A DNA stretch of 64,000 nt from Limnanthes douglasii subsp. nivea (GCA_036936605.1 JAUPFV010000001.1:169780643-169844642), one strand, 5' to 3'; shown: positions 9,589 through 21,493, counted from the first letter of the stretch. Made by a program: numbers and translations. The notes: generated by a model not told the origin, from the sequence alone.

Positions 9589-11619
9589 CTAGGCTTCAAC
9601 AAGTTCAAAAATATTTTCATTATCAGACAATACAAGAAAAAAAGTTTAAAAGAAAAATAAAATAATGAAAGAGAAGTTAAATGAAAAATTAAGAGCAAAA
9701 ATCACTAGCAAGCTCAAGCAGTTAGGTAGGAAACCAAAATTCATTTTTACTCTCAATTTTGTTTTTTCATTCTAAACTTTTATAAATATTATTACTCTCA
9801 TTAACAAAAAGTTTCTTTTAAAATACAGGTATTCAATATCATTTTAATTATTATCACAGTCAATTATATTTAGGTTTTTATTAAATTTGCAAAAAAATGT
9901 TAACTAGCCTAAAAAATAAAATATTTTAAATTTTTACATTTTGTTCTTGATCCCGTTTCTTCAGCCGATTGAGACTCTAAATGCTTTATAAAAAGAATAA
10001 AACAACGTAGCGTTGTAAAAAACTATACTTTAGTGACATGTATAACGACACGGTTTACCACGGTATTTTATCATATTTTTTGGTAGAAATATGGTTGGAA
10101 AAATGAACTTTAAAAACTACACATGTATAAAATCATTATTAGTCTTTTAAGATTTGGCAAAAGAATATGGCTAGAATCCAGACATACAAACTATACAATG
10201 TACAAAATTATCACTTGTTAGTTTGTATTAAAATAACTATTTTCGTTCATGTTTTTAAAATTAGTTTTTCATATTTAATTTTTGTATTAAATAATAGATT
10301 TTTATAAAATATATTTAGTCTTTTAATTTTTTATCAATAATTACCAAGTTTTTAATGTTAAATATTATTGGTAAAAGAATTTAGGTGTTTTATTAATAAT
10401 GGACAGATTAAAACAGACAAAAATCTACTATTTGAATTATTATGTGTCAATTTTAAAATAAAATATACGTTCGAAAAATTAATCATGCAAAATTTTAAAA
10501 CTCTGTGTTCGGCCTGAGGTCTATAGGAATATAACTAGATTGTTAAATTTTCGGTTCGGTTTTCACTTCCGATTTTAATTCGGACCAAGTTCGGTTTAAT
10601 TTGTTTTGGTTCCGTTTCAGTTTGATTATGTTTAGTCCGATTTTGGTTGGGTACGTTTTCGTTTTGGTTTAGATTCAATTCGGTCCATTATTAAAAAATT
10701 AAGTCTAATTAAAATTTGATTTTTAATTTTTTATACTTAAATAAGTAATATAAAAACTAAAGTTTAGGAGTTAATCTTATTTTAAATAGTCTTGGCTTAA
10801 TAATTTTGGCAATAATATAATATATTAAAAAAATCAATTGGTTCTAACGATTTTGTTGGTTCTAAACCGTATTAGTTCTACTAGTTTTCCAGTTGTATCG
10901 GTTCGATTTCGTATCAGTTTTCTAGTTTTATCGGTTGGGTTCCAAATCGGTTATACCAGTTTATCGGTTTTATCTGTTCGATTGCAAACCAATTTTATCG
11001 TCTCGGCTCTTTATTTGTTTTTTAATAAACCATGATCGGAACGGTTAAAGTTCGATCCAATTCTCAGTCCGGTTGTTACAGATTGAGTTCTGGTCCGATT
11101 CTTGAGTTTTAATCTAAAAATCATGTCAAATATTTTAATCACGTACATACGATTTTACTTCTATAATATTTTTTTAGATCGAACAAATTGTTAATTGTCT
11201 AGTTGTATTTATAAATAATTATATGGATGCCGTAATTTGAAAACTTGGTTATAAAATTAGCAGACACATTAAATATTGTTGGTAGACTTTAGAGGTTTTT
11301 TATTAAAGAATTGACGAGTTATATTTATGTCATCGTCGTCTTGTTGATCGGTTAGTGTTAGATTTATGTTGTTTTTGTTGGATTTTTTATTATTTTTTGA
11401 AAATTTTATCTTTTTGAAATAATATTATACAATTTTCAAAAAGTTAAAAAATATAACCATAATATTTAGGGACACTCGTCAATACCTTACTAAAATAAGA
11501 TACAATTTATTCAATATTGTAACTACATGTAATATTTGCTAAGGTTACACCAAAAGGAGACATTTTTTTTGGTTTTACCTCAACTCTATTTTAAAAAAAA
11601 AAAACTTGAATAGTCAATA
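9589..11619. other. AT-rich spacer with a degenerate TTCGGTTT-rich stretch
   Basis: No supported gene. Between about 10546 and 11100 the sequence is dominated by irregular TCGGTT/TTGGTT/CCGGTT words, a low-complexity pattern common in plant intergenic DNA. The short frame at 10838-11035 lies wholly inside it and is a by-product of the repeat. The rest is AT-rich with no clear terminal repeats. Confidence 0.6.
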
Positions 11620-11632
11620 ATATTCTTATCTT

Positions 11633-11912
11633 TCGTGAGCAAAATCTGAGTGCCGATTGGGTTGCTAAGGAGACTTTGAAGGTTCGATTGGGTTTTGAGT
11701 TTAATGGATTGAATGCGCCTTCGAAGTTGAAGGCTATTGTTCTTTTGGAAAGCTCTGATTTGGGATACTTGAGGATGGTGGATTAGGGTTTTTAGCCCTA
11801 ATTCTTGGTAAAGAAGATGGAGGGATCTCCCGCTTTTCTTTAAATTGTTGTAATATTGTTGTCAAACCCTTGTAACTTTTTGTTTAATTCAATAAAGCCC
11901 TTATAAAAAAAG
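11633..11912 (+). mobile_element. 5'-truncated LINE 3' end with target duplication
   Basis: The sequence reads LSADWVAKETLKVRLGFEF and onward to a stop near 11786. This is the end of the RNase H domain of plant L1-type LINEs (A-D-W-V-A-K). It is followed by a short 3' UTR with AATAAA and a short A-rich tail (TTATAAAAAAAG). The piece is bounded by ATATTCTTATCTT (11620-11632) and ATATTTTTATCTT (11913-11925), a 13-bp direct repeat with one C/T difference. This is what target-primed reverse transcription of a truncated LINE leaves. Confidence 0.7.
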
Positions 11913-11925
11913 ATATTTTTATCTT

Positions 11926-13361
11926 ACAAAATCTTAATTTAAATCCTAATATGAATCGAATTACCCACGTTTTACCACATCCAATATCCCTACCAACTAA
12001 TAAACACTAAGCTAACAAAAAACAAATTTGAATCTATACAATATCTTGCAAAAGATGGGTATTAAAGATTTCGAATACGCATTTGGGGTTGACAAAAGCT
12101 GTGTATTAATGGTACGACTACCTTTCTAATTTAATTTTTGAAAGTACCGTGTTTAAATTGCATTAAAAATTGTGTCGTTGAAACTGACTAAGCATTTTGC
12201 AAATAAATATACAAGTGTGAGGGGAATTGAGCTTGTTTGTTTGGGATTTCTTTTGCTGCAGTCTTGGCATCTTTTCAACACTCGCAAGAATTTCGACTGT
12301 TCTTTTTTATTATCTCATGCTCAATTTGACAACTTAAGATTTATACTTTTATGGATGGACATGTAACACCGAAGAACGTTGTTTCTTTAAATTGATTTTA
12401 TGAAATAATCCTTACATGAATTACTATTCCACTTTGGAAATAGAAAGATTTTAAAACCTAAATATCATTAAAAATACGTATTAAAATTAGAAAAGAAAAA
12501 TACATCAATCCATAAATATTACCTCCTTTAACAGAGTTGTAAGTCGGAATCCTAAAAACTTCAATTTTTTAAATGAATATTTTGAAAGATTTAGTGTTAT
12601 TTAGATAAATAATAATAAATTTTGAAAAAATCAATTTTTTATATCAATGTCAAAATTGTAAATATCAGAGTCGTAATATAACAAAACCGGATTTTGATCC
12701 AAAAGATATTTGTTCTAACAATAATCTCGTTTTAACCTAATATATTTACAAATGCATCTATTGCACAAGTAAAAATAATACCATACTTTCTCTCTTAGCC
12801 CACTCACTCAAAACTCATCGGTATTTTGTTTTCTCCGTTGATTTTCCTTTTCTTCCATTGTAGATAAATGCAAGTAAAGGAGAGGTCGGACGAAAAAACA
12901 AAAATAGTTACTAGAACTCAAGCATGAGTGCACTCACCTCCCTCGAAGAAGAAACACCACTAATTAACCTACGCACAGCATATCTAAACGATGAGTCACA
13001 ATCATTAAGATCATCATCTTTCTCGACTTCAACTTTTAATCCATTATCCACCAAATTATTTTCCACATTCTCGTTAGTTTTTTTAACTTTCGGCAACTAT
13101 ATGACCAATGATTTTGTCGTAAGGTCTCTTCTACAAGACTCAACCGTAGCAAAATTATTGAAAACACATATTCAAAACTCCGACAATCCATTACTAGTTA
13201 CCGGTGTGACAATTATTTTATTCAGATTTCGACTACACATCAGTCTGTTTAGGTCGTAAAACTTCTTACTTTTTCAACCATACTGATTGTTCTTGACTAG
13301 TTCTTTCCATTTTTATTCTTCTCCATGCATTTGGTAGAACTAACAACACCATATGTGGTAT
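11926..13361. other. AT-rich spacer, no supported gene
   Basis: Several short frames occur, for example 12924-13259 plus, and 12911-13096 minus overlapping it. None shows a family motif, and the two overlap in opposite senses. A pyrimidine-rich stretch near 12790-12870 resembles a 5' leader but leads to nothing recognisable. Confidence 0.45.
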
Positions 13362-13363
13362 AA

Positions 13364-13780
13364 TTAAGATATCTGACAAAGGATTGAAAAGGTTGGTGAA
13401 GCCAGAGAAGGGAGAAGAGAAGGTTGAGGAAACAGTTGGAAATCGTGGTGTCAATTTAGGGTTTACTAATCTACAAAGGATTGTGGAGAAGACAAATTAG
13501 TAAAGGCTTTATGTGTCGGATCTAGCACTGGATCGGGTCGATATATAAACCTTGGTCTAAGCCCATGATATGTCCAGGCTCTCACAAGTTGGGTCCTTCT
13601 ATGTCTCAAGATATTACAAGTATAAAGAAATAAAGAAGTATAACAAATTAAATGTAACTAACAAATGTAACAAAATTCTTTTACGTGAAACAGCTATACA
13701 CTTGTATATTTGTGTAGTGCAGTTACATGAATAAAGATATATAAAATTTAATACTATTCTTCTCCCTTTCATTGTTTAAC
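13364..13780 (+). repeat. Copia C 5' LTR
   Basis: Pairs with 18189-18607. Shared landmarks are TTAAGATAT at the start, CTCTCACAAGTTGGGTCC / CTCATAACTTGGGTCC in the middle and TTTCATTGTTTAAC at the end. Many substitutions and small indels separate the two, so the insertion is old. Confidence 0.85.
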
Positions 13781-13968
13781 TTAGTATCAGAGTAGTTTCT
13801 TAATCCTTCAATGTCTCGGATAGATTCTCCATCTTTAGCTTAGGATCAGTTGATCAAACCTCTTCTCCAATGGACAACCTGCTAACAAACACGAACAACC
13901 ACATGAATCAGATAAGTACATTCAACAATCTCAGATTGGACAAGAATATTTTTCTCATGTAGGAGACT

Positions 13969-14770
13969 ATGTTGTTGCCTATTATAAGAGGCAACAAGCT
14001 GGGTGGATTCATCAATGATGAGAAACTATGTCCTCCCAAGCTAATCAGTGGTTCAGATGGTCTAATGTTTAAAAATGTTGAATATGAAAATTGGATCGTA
14101 AAAGACCAATTATTGTTGGGATGGATCTATAGCACCATGAGTGTTGAGGTAGCATCCCAAGTAATGGAGGAGGAGAGCTCCGAAAGACTTTGGCATGCCA
14201 TAGTCAAATTTTATTAGCTCTTAAACAAAGTCGAGAGTGACTTTCTTTAAAGTTGAGTTTCAAAGGACTAGGAAGGGGAGCTCCTCAAGGACTACCTGTC
14301 CAAAATGAAACACATTTCTAATAGTTTGACTCTAGCAAGATATACTGTTACGTTAGATGATTTAATGTCTTAGGTATTGGATGGAATATACACTGAATAC
14401 ACTCATATAGATGTTCATCTAGATGAAAAGGAAGTAAATATTTGGCTTGACTTACAAGCTACCTTACTAACCTACGAAAAGAGGCTGGAGCAACTAGGTA
14501 AAATAAAGATTTATATGGCTAACATGAACCTTACTTCAGTAAATAAGTCATAGCCTAGATCTCTTGGGAATAATAACTATAGCTTATGTGCAAGGAATGT
14601 GAACAGAGGACAAGGGAGGAGCTTTAGAGAAAGTTACTCTCCTAACTATTCTAATAACTACACGAGAATGAGTTCTTTAAGAGGTAAATGAGATAGGTTT
14701 AACTACTCTAATAATAAGCCTACGTGTCAAATTTGTGAAAATATAGACATGCTGCTGCTTACTACTATTT
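13969..14770 (+). pseudogene. Copia C gag
   Basis: The intact part (13969-14217) encodes NYENWIVKDQLLLGWIYSTM-like copia Gag sequence with the pattern ...W...D..L..WI..S. The region continues in other frames to a knuckle start TCQICEN near 14728, after which a frameshift destroys the second half. Gag would package element RNA. Stops at 14217 and later make it a pseudogene. Confidence 0.75.
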
Positions 14771-14786
14771 TAGGGATGATCCTAAT

Positions 14787-15110
14787 GTGATGGGTCATGT
14801 GTCATTTGACCAACACAGAAATAATCAAGACCCGAATGTGATGATTGTGTCACAAGACACTGTAGAAAGAGATAGAAGTTGGTACATAGACAGTAGTGCT
14901 CGTCACCATGTCACTAACTCAGCCAAGATAATCACTCAGAAATCTCAATATACAGGTAACAAGACAATAACAGTAGGTAATGGTGATAAATTTATCATTA
15001 AACACTTAAGTAATACTTGCTTATCTACTAAAACCAACAAATAAATTCACTTAAACAGCATCCTACATGTACCACATATAAGTAAACCATGTTATTTGTT
15101 TTCAACTAAC
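14787..15110 (+). pseudogene. Copia C protease, active site altered
   Basis: The frame contains DRSWYIDSSARHHVTN, the copia protease active-site region. The invariant D-S-G triad reads D-S-S (glycine to serine, one G-to-A change). It continues through GNKTITVGNGDKFIIKH, typical of the flap region, and stops at 15044. In an intact element this aspartic protease would cut the Gag-Pol polyprotein. Confidence 0.78.
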
Positions 15111-15111
15111 T

Positions 15112-16145
15112 TTGCATAAAAATATTTTCCTTGAGTTTCACAATTTTAAGTGTTTTGTGAAGGACAAGACAACAGGGAGGATTCTACTTATAAGGAGAGT
15201 TAAGAATGGATTGTATAGGTTGGAAGGCTCATCTAATTTTAGTTCTCCTAAGGCAGAAAACCTAAAATGTATTTATTTAGTTTCTCATGTTTCTATTCTA
15301 CCTACTACCTCTGATTCTCTAAAGAAATGTTGGCACAGAAAGTTAGGCCATCGTTCTACAAGAGTCTTGTCAATTGTTATGAGAAAATGTAATGTTACTA
15401 CTATATCTAGTAATGAAAAGCTCTTTTATGATGAATGCCAATTAGGAAAATCACATTCTCTTCCCTATAACTCAGTGTCTCAATCTGCAAATATCATAGA
15501 TCTAATTCATTTTAACTTGTGGGGGTCTGCTCCTGTTGAATCTAAGACTGGGTACAAGTTCTATATACTTTTTGTTAACGACTATACGGGGTTCACTTGG
15601 TTATATCCCCTAAAGAACAAAAGTGAGGCTCTAAATGCTTTTAAGGAGTTCAAAACACTGGTGGAAAACCAATTTGACAAAACAAATTAAGATGTTTTAA
15701 TCATATTTGGGGGGGGGGGGGTGAGTCTCTATCCTTTCTTTATTTGGAAAAAGATTCAGGAATCCAGCTCAGGATATCATGTTCTTACGCTTCTTCTCAC
15801 AACGAAAAAGCAAAAAGAAAGCACATACACCTCATTGAGATTGGTCTGACTATTTTGGCTCAATCTAACCTTCCATATAGCTAATGACCAGAGGCTTTTC
15901 ACACAACATTCTACCTAATTAATGGGTTACCTACACCTTTTCTACAGATTAAGTCTCATTTTGAGAAGTTATTTGGGTTTCACCCTGATTATAGGTTTCT
16001 AAAGAGCTTTCGGTGTGCTTGTTTTCCTTGCTTAAGGCCTTATCAAACTAATAAGTTTAAGTTTCGTTCTATCAAATTTATTTTCTTTGGGTATAGTGAT
16101 GTTCATAAGGTTTACATATGTCTTAGTGCTAATGGGAGAGTCTAT
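15112..16145 (+). pseudogene. Copia C pre-integrase and integrase
   Basis: The frame 15112-15690 holds the pre-integrase domain (CWHRKLGHRSTRVLS with CDECQLGK-type cysteines) and the core start (FNLWGSAPVESKTGYKFYI, FVNDYTGFTWLYPLKNKSEA). The first catalytic aspartate context is shifted: L-F-V-N-D-Y replaces F-I-D-D-Y. After the stop at 15690 and the G run, the C-terminal part continues in other frames to about 16145 (for example a region like SFRCACFPCLRPY). Non-functional. Confidence 0.8.
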
Positions 16146-16393
16146 ATGTCAAGGAATATCATCTTCAATAATTCCCTTATTCGCATGGGCTTCTATGTTC
16201 ATAGTCGTCTCTTCTTATGCCTAGATCTCTTTTGTTACCTAAATTTCATACCGTTAGTTCTACATATGAGAATTCTAATTTACAAGAAGCACCTCTTAAC
16301 TGTTAATCTAATGCTCCTGTTGATTTTACTAATGACATCTTTTCACCAAAACCAAATTAACAAACACTTAGAACAAATCTGTCTCATGAAAAC

Positions 16394-17533
16394 TTGTCTT
16401 GTAACCATAGCCCTTTACAGCAACCTCAAGCCAATCTCCAAGACTCTCTTGACAGTCACAGTCTCTTGCCAAACATAATTCATGCAACACAATCAATACA
16501 TGAAAATCAGTTAGTTATTGAACTAACCTTTGACAAAATTAGCAAACAAACTCAATCACAAGCCTTGCCTAATAGTCATCATCTGATCACCAGAGGCGAA
16601 GATGGCATTCTTAAACCTAAGGTTGTCTACTCAGATATTACTATTATGTCTACTGTTACTCACAAGGAACATGATAAATTATCTGATGCTGTTAATGTTT
16701 CTCAGTGGGCTTTGACCATGAAGACTGAGTATGATGTTATAATGGCAAATCATACTTGGTATCTGGTTCCATACACTAGTAACATGAGTCTTGTGGGCTG
16801 CAAATGGGCCTATAAATTGAAATACAATTCAATTGGGTATGTTAAACGATATAAGGCCAGACTTGTTGCTAGGGTGTTTCATTAGTAACCTGATATTGAT
16901 TTCACATAATCATTTAGCCTTATCATAAAAGCCTCTACTATAAGACTTGTTCAGACCTTGGTTGTGTCTAGATATTGGGCTATAAGGCAGTTAGACATTA
17001 ACAATGCCTTCTTAAATGGGGTCTTAAAGGAACAAGTGTTCATGGTGGATCCTGAAGGGTTTGTGGGCTCTAAATATCCTAATCATGTGTGTAAGCTACA
17101 CAAGGCGTTATATGGACTCAAACAGGCTCTTCGTGCCTCGTTTCTGTAGGGTTTTTAGAATCAACGAGCAAACTGTTCCATGCTTTTTCTAAAGGCTAAG
17201 GAGGTCTCTATCATTTTGTTGGTCTATCTCGACAACATAGTGACATGGAATAATTCTTCTGATTTGACTAAATTTATTCAGAGATCAAACTCTTCATTTT
17301 CTCTCAAGGACATGCATTCTCTCAAACTATTTCCAGGTATTGAGGCATACATGGATGATTCTGGTTTATATCTGACTCAAACACAATACATAAGAGACTT
17401 ACTTGTTAAGGAAGGTCTATCCACTACTAACTCATGCTCCACTCATATGTGTGTTAGCCGTTCTGTGTTCAAATATGATGACGAGACTCTTCTGTGTCCG
17501 ACAAGGTATGGCAACATATCATTGTGTTTATAA
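16394..17533 (+). pseudogene. Copia C reverse transcriptase
   Basis: Three frames read through RT. 16394-16885 has NHTWYLVPYTSNMSLVGCKW and YKARLVAR. 16958-17149 has RQLDINNAFLNGVLKEQVFM and HKALYGLKQALRAS. 17180-17533 has LLVYLDNIVTW. The catalytic motif, normally YVDD, is YLDN (17225-17236), so one catalytic aspartate is lost. Order and spacing are those of copia RT. Confidence 0.85.
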
Positions 17534-17559
17534 TATTTACTGCACACTCGACCTGACAT

Positions 17560-18060
17560 TTCTTTTGTTATCAACAAGATGAGCCAGTTCCAACAATGCC
17601 CTATGAATGTGCATTTGCATTATGTTAGAAGAATTCTACGATACTTATTTGGAAACTTTGATGTTAGGATTTTACATTAAGCCCAATGATGCTCATCACC
17701 TAACTTGTTACACTAATGTTGACTGGGCATCCAATCTCGACGATCGCCATTCAATTGGAGGATACTGTGTTTTTCTTGTCGATTCTCTTATTTCTTGGTC
17801 TTTTAAGAAACAACGAATTGTTTCTCGTTCCAGTACCGAATCTGAATATCGTTTGCTAGTCAATTTGTCCTCTGAACTCATATCGTTGCGGTCAGTCCTT
17901 CAAAAGATTAGTCTTCCTCTTCATCGATCTCCGGTTATCTGGTGCGATAATCTCGGAGCGAGTTCGCTAGCATCCAAATATGTCTTCCATACTCGGACCA
18001 AGCATGTGTAGTTGGACCTCCATTTTGTTCGTGATCAGGTGGCCCAAGGTTCTCTTGGAA
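17560..18060 (+). pseudogene. Copia C RNase H
   Basis: The frame 17607-18011 includes TNVDWASNLDDRHSIGGYCV, WSFKKQRIVSRSSTESEYR and IWCDNLGASSLASKYVFH, the conserved copia RNase H blocks. It ends at a stop in H-V (normally H-I-E/D-L-D). The following bases still read LDLHFVRDQV in another frame. The domain would degrade template RNA during cDNA synthesis. Confidence 0.85.
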
Positions 18061-18188
18061 ATTCGATACGTCCCGTCACACAACCAAGTAGTAGAACTTC
18101 TAACTAAACCCTTGTCCCAAAAAATCGATTTATGTTCTTGAGGGACAAACTTGGCCTCGGTATTCTCTGCTTCGTTTGAGGGGGGAAG

Positions 18189-18607
18189 TTAAGATATGTG
18201 GGAAACGATTGAAAAGGCTAGTGAAGCCAGAAATGAGAAGATAAGGTTGAGGCGGCAGCTGGAAATTTTGGTATCGATTTAGGGTTTGCTGGTCTACAAA
18301 ATATTGGGGAGAAGACCACTTAGCAAAGGTTATATACGTGGGATCTAGCAGCAGATCAGGTCGACACATAAACTTTAGTCTAAGTTCTAAGTCTATGATA
18401 TGTCCAGGCTCTCATAACTTGGGTCCTTCTACATCCTAAGCCAATACAAACATAAATAAATAAAGAAGTGTAACAAATTAAAAATAACTAACAAATGTAA
18501 CAAACTTAGACTATACACTCGTGTGTGTGTATATATATATATATAAATATAGTTACTTAAAAAATAGAGAAAATTAAATACTATTCTTCCCTCTTTCATT
18601 GTTTAAC
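18189..18607 (+). repeat. Copia C 3' LTR
   Basis: Direct repeat of 13364-13780, immediately after a GAGGGGGGAAG purine tract. It contains a (GT)5(AT)7 microsatellite at 18521-18545 that the 5' copy lacks, showing independent evolution of the two LTRs. Confidence 0.85.
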
Positions 18608-19399
18608 TGGTATCAACTGGTCCATCTCCATCACATTTGATTTTGGCTTTACCTTTTACCGTTTCTTGTTTAATTTTCTTCTTTAATGGTACTCAAACCG
18701 AATTATTTCAAATTTTTATTAACATCAGAATTTTTATTAACAAACATCAGATCCAAATATATAACCAATTCAGCTTTGGATTACTTTTTGTCGCAATTCC
18801 CTAACATAAGAGTATGGAATTAAAGAATTTATTGCTTTTTAGTTCAAATTTGATATTTTGTATAAAAGCCACATAAAAAACTTAAAATATTTTCACTCGT
18901 ACCCCAAATAATTTATAAAATATGAATTTAAATATACGATCCGATCTGAATTGAGAAATTACTATTACTTATAAACTCTTTTCCTTAAATCTTTTTTTAA
19001 TATCTTGATATAAGAACTTATCTTACCCAAGTAATTTTCAAAATCCAGTAACACAAATATGTCCCAAACTTAAATATTTGGTATCATTGGTCCAAGATTC
19101 AATGTTTTTAAAACTTTTTTATCGTTGTCAACAACATAGATGAACTTCACCATCGAAATTTTTGTATGAATATTTACATCTAACATATGCTATGTATGTC
19201 GATGACATCGACCACTACTTTACCCAACACTGGCATCGACAAAACAAACTCTCTCTTCGGGGCTGTAGAATATGATAATGTATCTTTGGTCGGAGCAGAG
19301 ACGTAAAGAAAAAAATATCTGAAAATTCACATATGAATTCACTATTTGAAATTTTAGATGAATCCTTACCTCCAATAAGACACATACCACTTCTGCTTA
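18608..19399. other. AT-rich spacer
   Basis: No gene-like frame, terminal repeat or RNA motif was recognised between the copia C 3' LTR and the hAT-like element. Confidence 0.5.
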
Positions 19400-19427
19400 C
19401 GGGGAAACAGTGGCGGATTTACTATGG

Positions 19428-19457
19428 GGCTAGGGGGGGCGCGAGCCCCCCCTAGCC
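19428..19457. repeat. Perfect GC-rich hairpin near the hAT left end
   Basis: The arms GGCTAGGGGGGGC (19428-19440) and GCCCCCCCTAGCC (19445-19457) are perfect complements around the loop GCGA. This is a 13-bp stem in otherwise AT-rich DNA, 20 bp from the transposon terminus. Confidence 0.95.
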
Positions 19458-20022
19458 TCAAAGAAGATTAGTATTGGGGAAATTTTTATTTTCGGAATTT
19501 TTAAAGAAGTTATGTTTAAAATATTTGATCAATGGTCAAACGGTGTTGGTTTTGGCTGAAATTTGGACAGCATGTTTGGGACATATAAAGCTTCAATATA
19601 TCCGGTTGGATTGTTATTTGATTCTACGGTTCGGGAGAAATCACTTTATGAATAGTGTAGTAGTTTTTGTAATATTATTTATTTTTGTTTCTTTTTTTGT
19701 TAGTTTATTGTGTTTAAAATTGTTGGTGGGTTGTAGATATTTATTATATTGAATTGGATATACTTTTACCTTCAAATTATCATAATAGTAGAAGTGTTTT
19801 TGGTGGAATCTTCATAAGTCTCATGGTCTTTTACTCTTCACAACCAAGTGGTCTTTTCATATAAATGTTTTGGTTGTTGATTTATTTTACCATTGATTAT
19901 TTTCAGTGATTAGGTTTGTGGTTTTTAAATTTTGTTAATAAATCGGTTGTTTTATTATTTAGTTGGTTGTTTTGAAGTTAATATCACGTGTGGTTGATAT
20001 ACTATTATTTGGGTCTAATAGT

Positions 20023-20460
20023 TGGTATTAGAGCTCCTTACCGAGACGAAAACGTGATATGGATGAAATTCTTGGATGTCGAACATGATGAACCATCAAT
20101 CATGCTCATCAAACAGAGTGACTTTATTAGAGTGTATAAAGATAGTGTGACTTGATTAATTGAAGTGACGCTAATGAACTTCTAAGATGCTCTAATAAGA
20201 GTGAACCAATATATCCATTGTAGACTTAGATATGAATCATGAAACAAGCTAATTAGAGGGAGCATTAGGTAAGTCAACTGAGGGGAGGTAAAAGTGGTAG
20301 AATTTGTTATGTGCGACCAAATAAAATTTGTTATGTGCGACCAAATTTCCACGTCGGATAGGTATGAGAAGGATCAATGACAAATAAGTAAGAACATATA
20401 TCAACTAGTATGAAGCCTTTTGATTTTATACATAAATGTTATAACTGGTAATAGCTCATA
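20023..20460 (+). mobile_element. Diverged TRIM-like fragment inside the hAT element
   Basis: A primer site with one mismatch, TGGTATTAGAGC (20023-20034), is followed by GATGAAATTCTTGG and GTCGAACATGATG. These match, in order, the primer-proximal bases of the TRIM-like array on the minus strand at 63956-63896 and 62874-62814. A purine tract GAGGGGAGGTAAAAG (near 20281) precedes TGTTATGTGCGACC and GAGAAGGATCAATG...AAGTAAGAACATAT, which match the start of the TRIM LTR. TGTTATGTGCGACCAAAT is duplicated (period 24, 20301-20348). The upstream LTR is not clearly recognisable. Confidence 0.65.
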
Positions 20461-20718
20461 TATAAACTTAAGATTATTTAGACATATGCCCCATAAATCA
20501 AATGTATAATTTTATATATATTTAATTTAAATAAATATTCATGATTTTCTTAATCAATAAAAATGTCAGGATTAATTTTTTTTAATATTTCCAGACAAAA
20601 TATTAAAAAATCAATTAAAAGTACGAGGTGAATGAAAAAAATAATTAAAACATGTCTAGTTTATGTAATACCTCAGCCCCTCCTAACTTGGATTCCTGGT
20701 TCCGCCACTGCGGGGAAA

Positions 20719-21088
20719 CAGAAGATATGTATGAGTAAATTAGGTTCAGTGTTTATTTTTTTATCTGGCCAAGTTTGATTCTATTGTGTGTCCTCTATTA
20801 CAATAGAAACGAAAAGTTTGAAACATATAGACAATCCATGATACATGGTTTGTTCTTAAAAATTGGTCATTAGATTCGATCCAAGTAGTTAGACTATAAA
20901 AGGGCATGTTTTCTTTTTAAAATTTAATTTAGCGTTGATTATGAAAGACATTGAAAGTCATCTAAAATTGAATATATGGTGAACTCGATAAGATTTGACT
21001 TAATAATATACATTCAACATAAAGAATATGTATTAATAGACAGTTGAGAATATACACTCGACAAAAGTTAAACTCGACAATATATATT
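20719..21088. other. Spacer between hAT-like element and copia D
   Basis: AT-rich, with repeated CTCGA(T/C)AA-type words near 20975-21080. No gene is seen. Confidence 0.5.
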
Positions 21089-21493
21089 TGTTATAATCAC
21101 TATGCAATTTATCACAAATGGTTCAAGCACAGAACACAAATAAAACAGAACATGGATAAATGACTGAAAAAAAAAGAACATAGGATCAACGTGGTTCGAA
21201 AATTATCTACGTCTACGGGCGCTGCCAGAGAAAAGTGTTTCACTATGATAGAAAAGGTTTACAGATTTCAGATTGTGTTTTTGTGTAGTCATAGTAGTAT
21301 ATATAGGGAATAAATAAACTTACTAGATAATGGGCCTAATGAGCTCATACCACAAGACTAAGAATATACTGTCACAACATTAATTTGTACTGCCGAACAC
21401 AGTACACTGTCAAGGCACAATAACACTATCACAAAAACAAAACTGTAGTGCCGGACACAGTACACTTTCAAGACACTATTCGACTCATTCACA
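21089..21493 (-). repeat. Copia D 3' LTR
   Basis: Direct repeat of 25633-26035. Its inner border follows the purine-rich CTCAGGGGTGT on the minus strand. Shared blocks include GGGAATAAATAAACTTAC and TGTACTGCCGAACACAGTAC. Confidence 0.88.

Larger units (their letters stand above)
13362..18607 (+). mobile_element. Copia C: full-length but decayed Ty1/copia element
   Basis: Two ~417-419 bp LTRs flank gag, protease, integrase, RT and RNase H in copia order. A primer-site-like TTAGTATCAGAG follows the left LTR, and a purine tract GAGGGGGGAAG (18178-18188) precedes the right LTR. All coding parts carry stops and frameshifts. TGGTAT occurs just outside both ends (13356-13361 and 18608-18613) and could be the target duplication. 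The right copy, however, also resembles the start of a primer site, so this is uncertain. A 13-G run interrupts the integrase region at 15709-15721. Confidence 0.9.
19408..20710. mobile_element. hAT-like non-autonomous DNA transposon
   Basis: The ends are inverted repeats: CAGTGGCGGA at 19408 and its complement TCCGCCACTG ending at 20710. They are flanked by a perfect 8-bp direct repeat CGGGGAAA (19400-19407 and 20711-20718). Eight-bp target duplications with short CAGTGGCG-type termini are the signature of the hAT superfamily. No transposase is visible. The frame at 19474-19752 is hydrophobic and unlike any transposase. Just inside the left end is a perfect GC hairpin (19428-19457). The right half contains a segment related to the TRIM-like family of 62814-64000. 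Confidence 0.85.

Noticed and set aside
10546..11100. Coding region with repeated V-L-N-R/S-V-G-F-like peptide (10838-11035)
   Set aside because: The peptide repeat is explained by a TTCGGTTT-rich low-complexity tract.
12911..13259. Overlapping opposite-strand frames suggesting a small gene near 13 kb
   Set aside because: No recognisable motif in either strand, the two frames exclude each other, and neither has splice signals that extend it.
15709..15721. G13 run as a G-quadruplex or programmed slippage site in copia C
   Set aside because: A single homopolymer in a dead integrase with stops on both sides; more likely a mutational or sequencing artefact. The same holds for the 14-C run at 24985-24998.
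18608..18613. TGGTAT as a certain target duplication of copia C
   Set aside because: It also reads as the beginning of a primer site (TGGTATCA), and its use would need unusual LTR ends, so it is kept only as a possibility.
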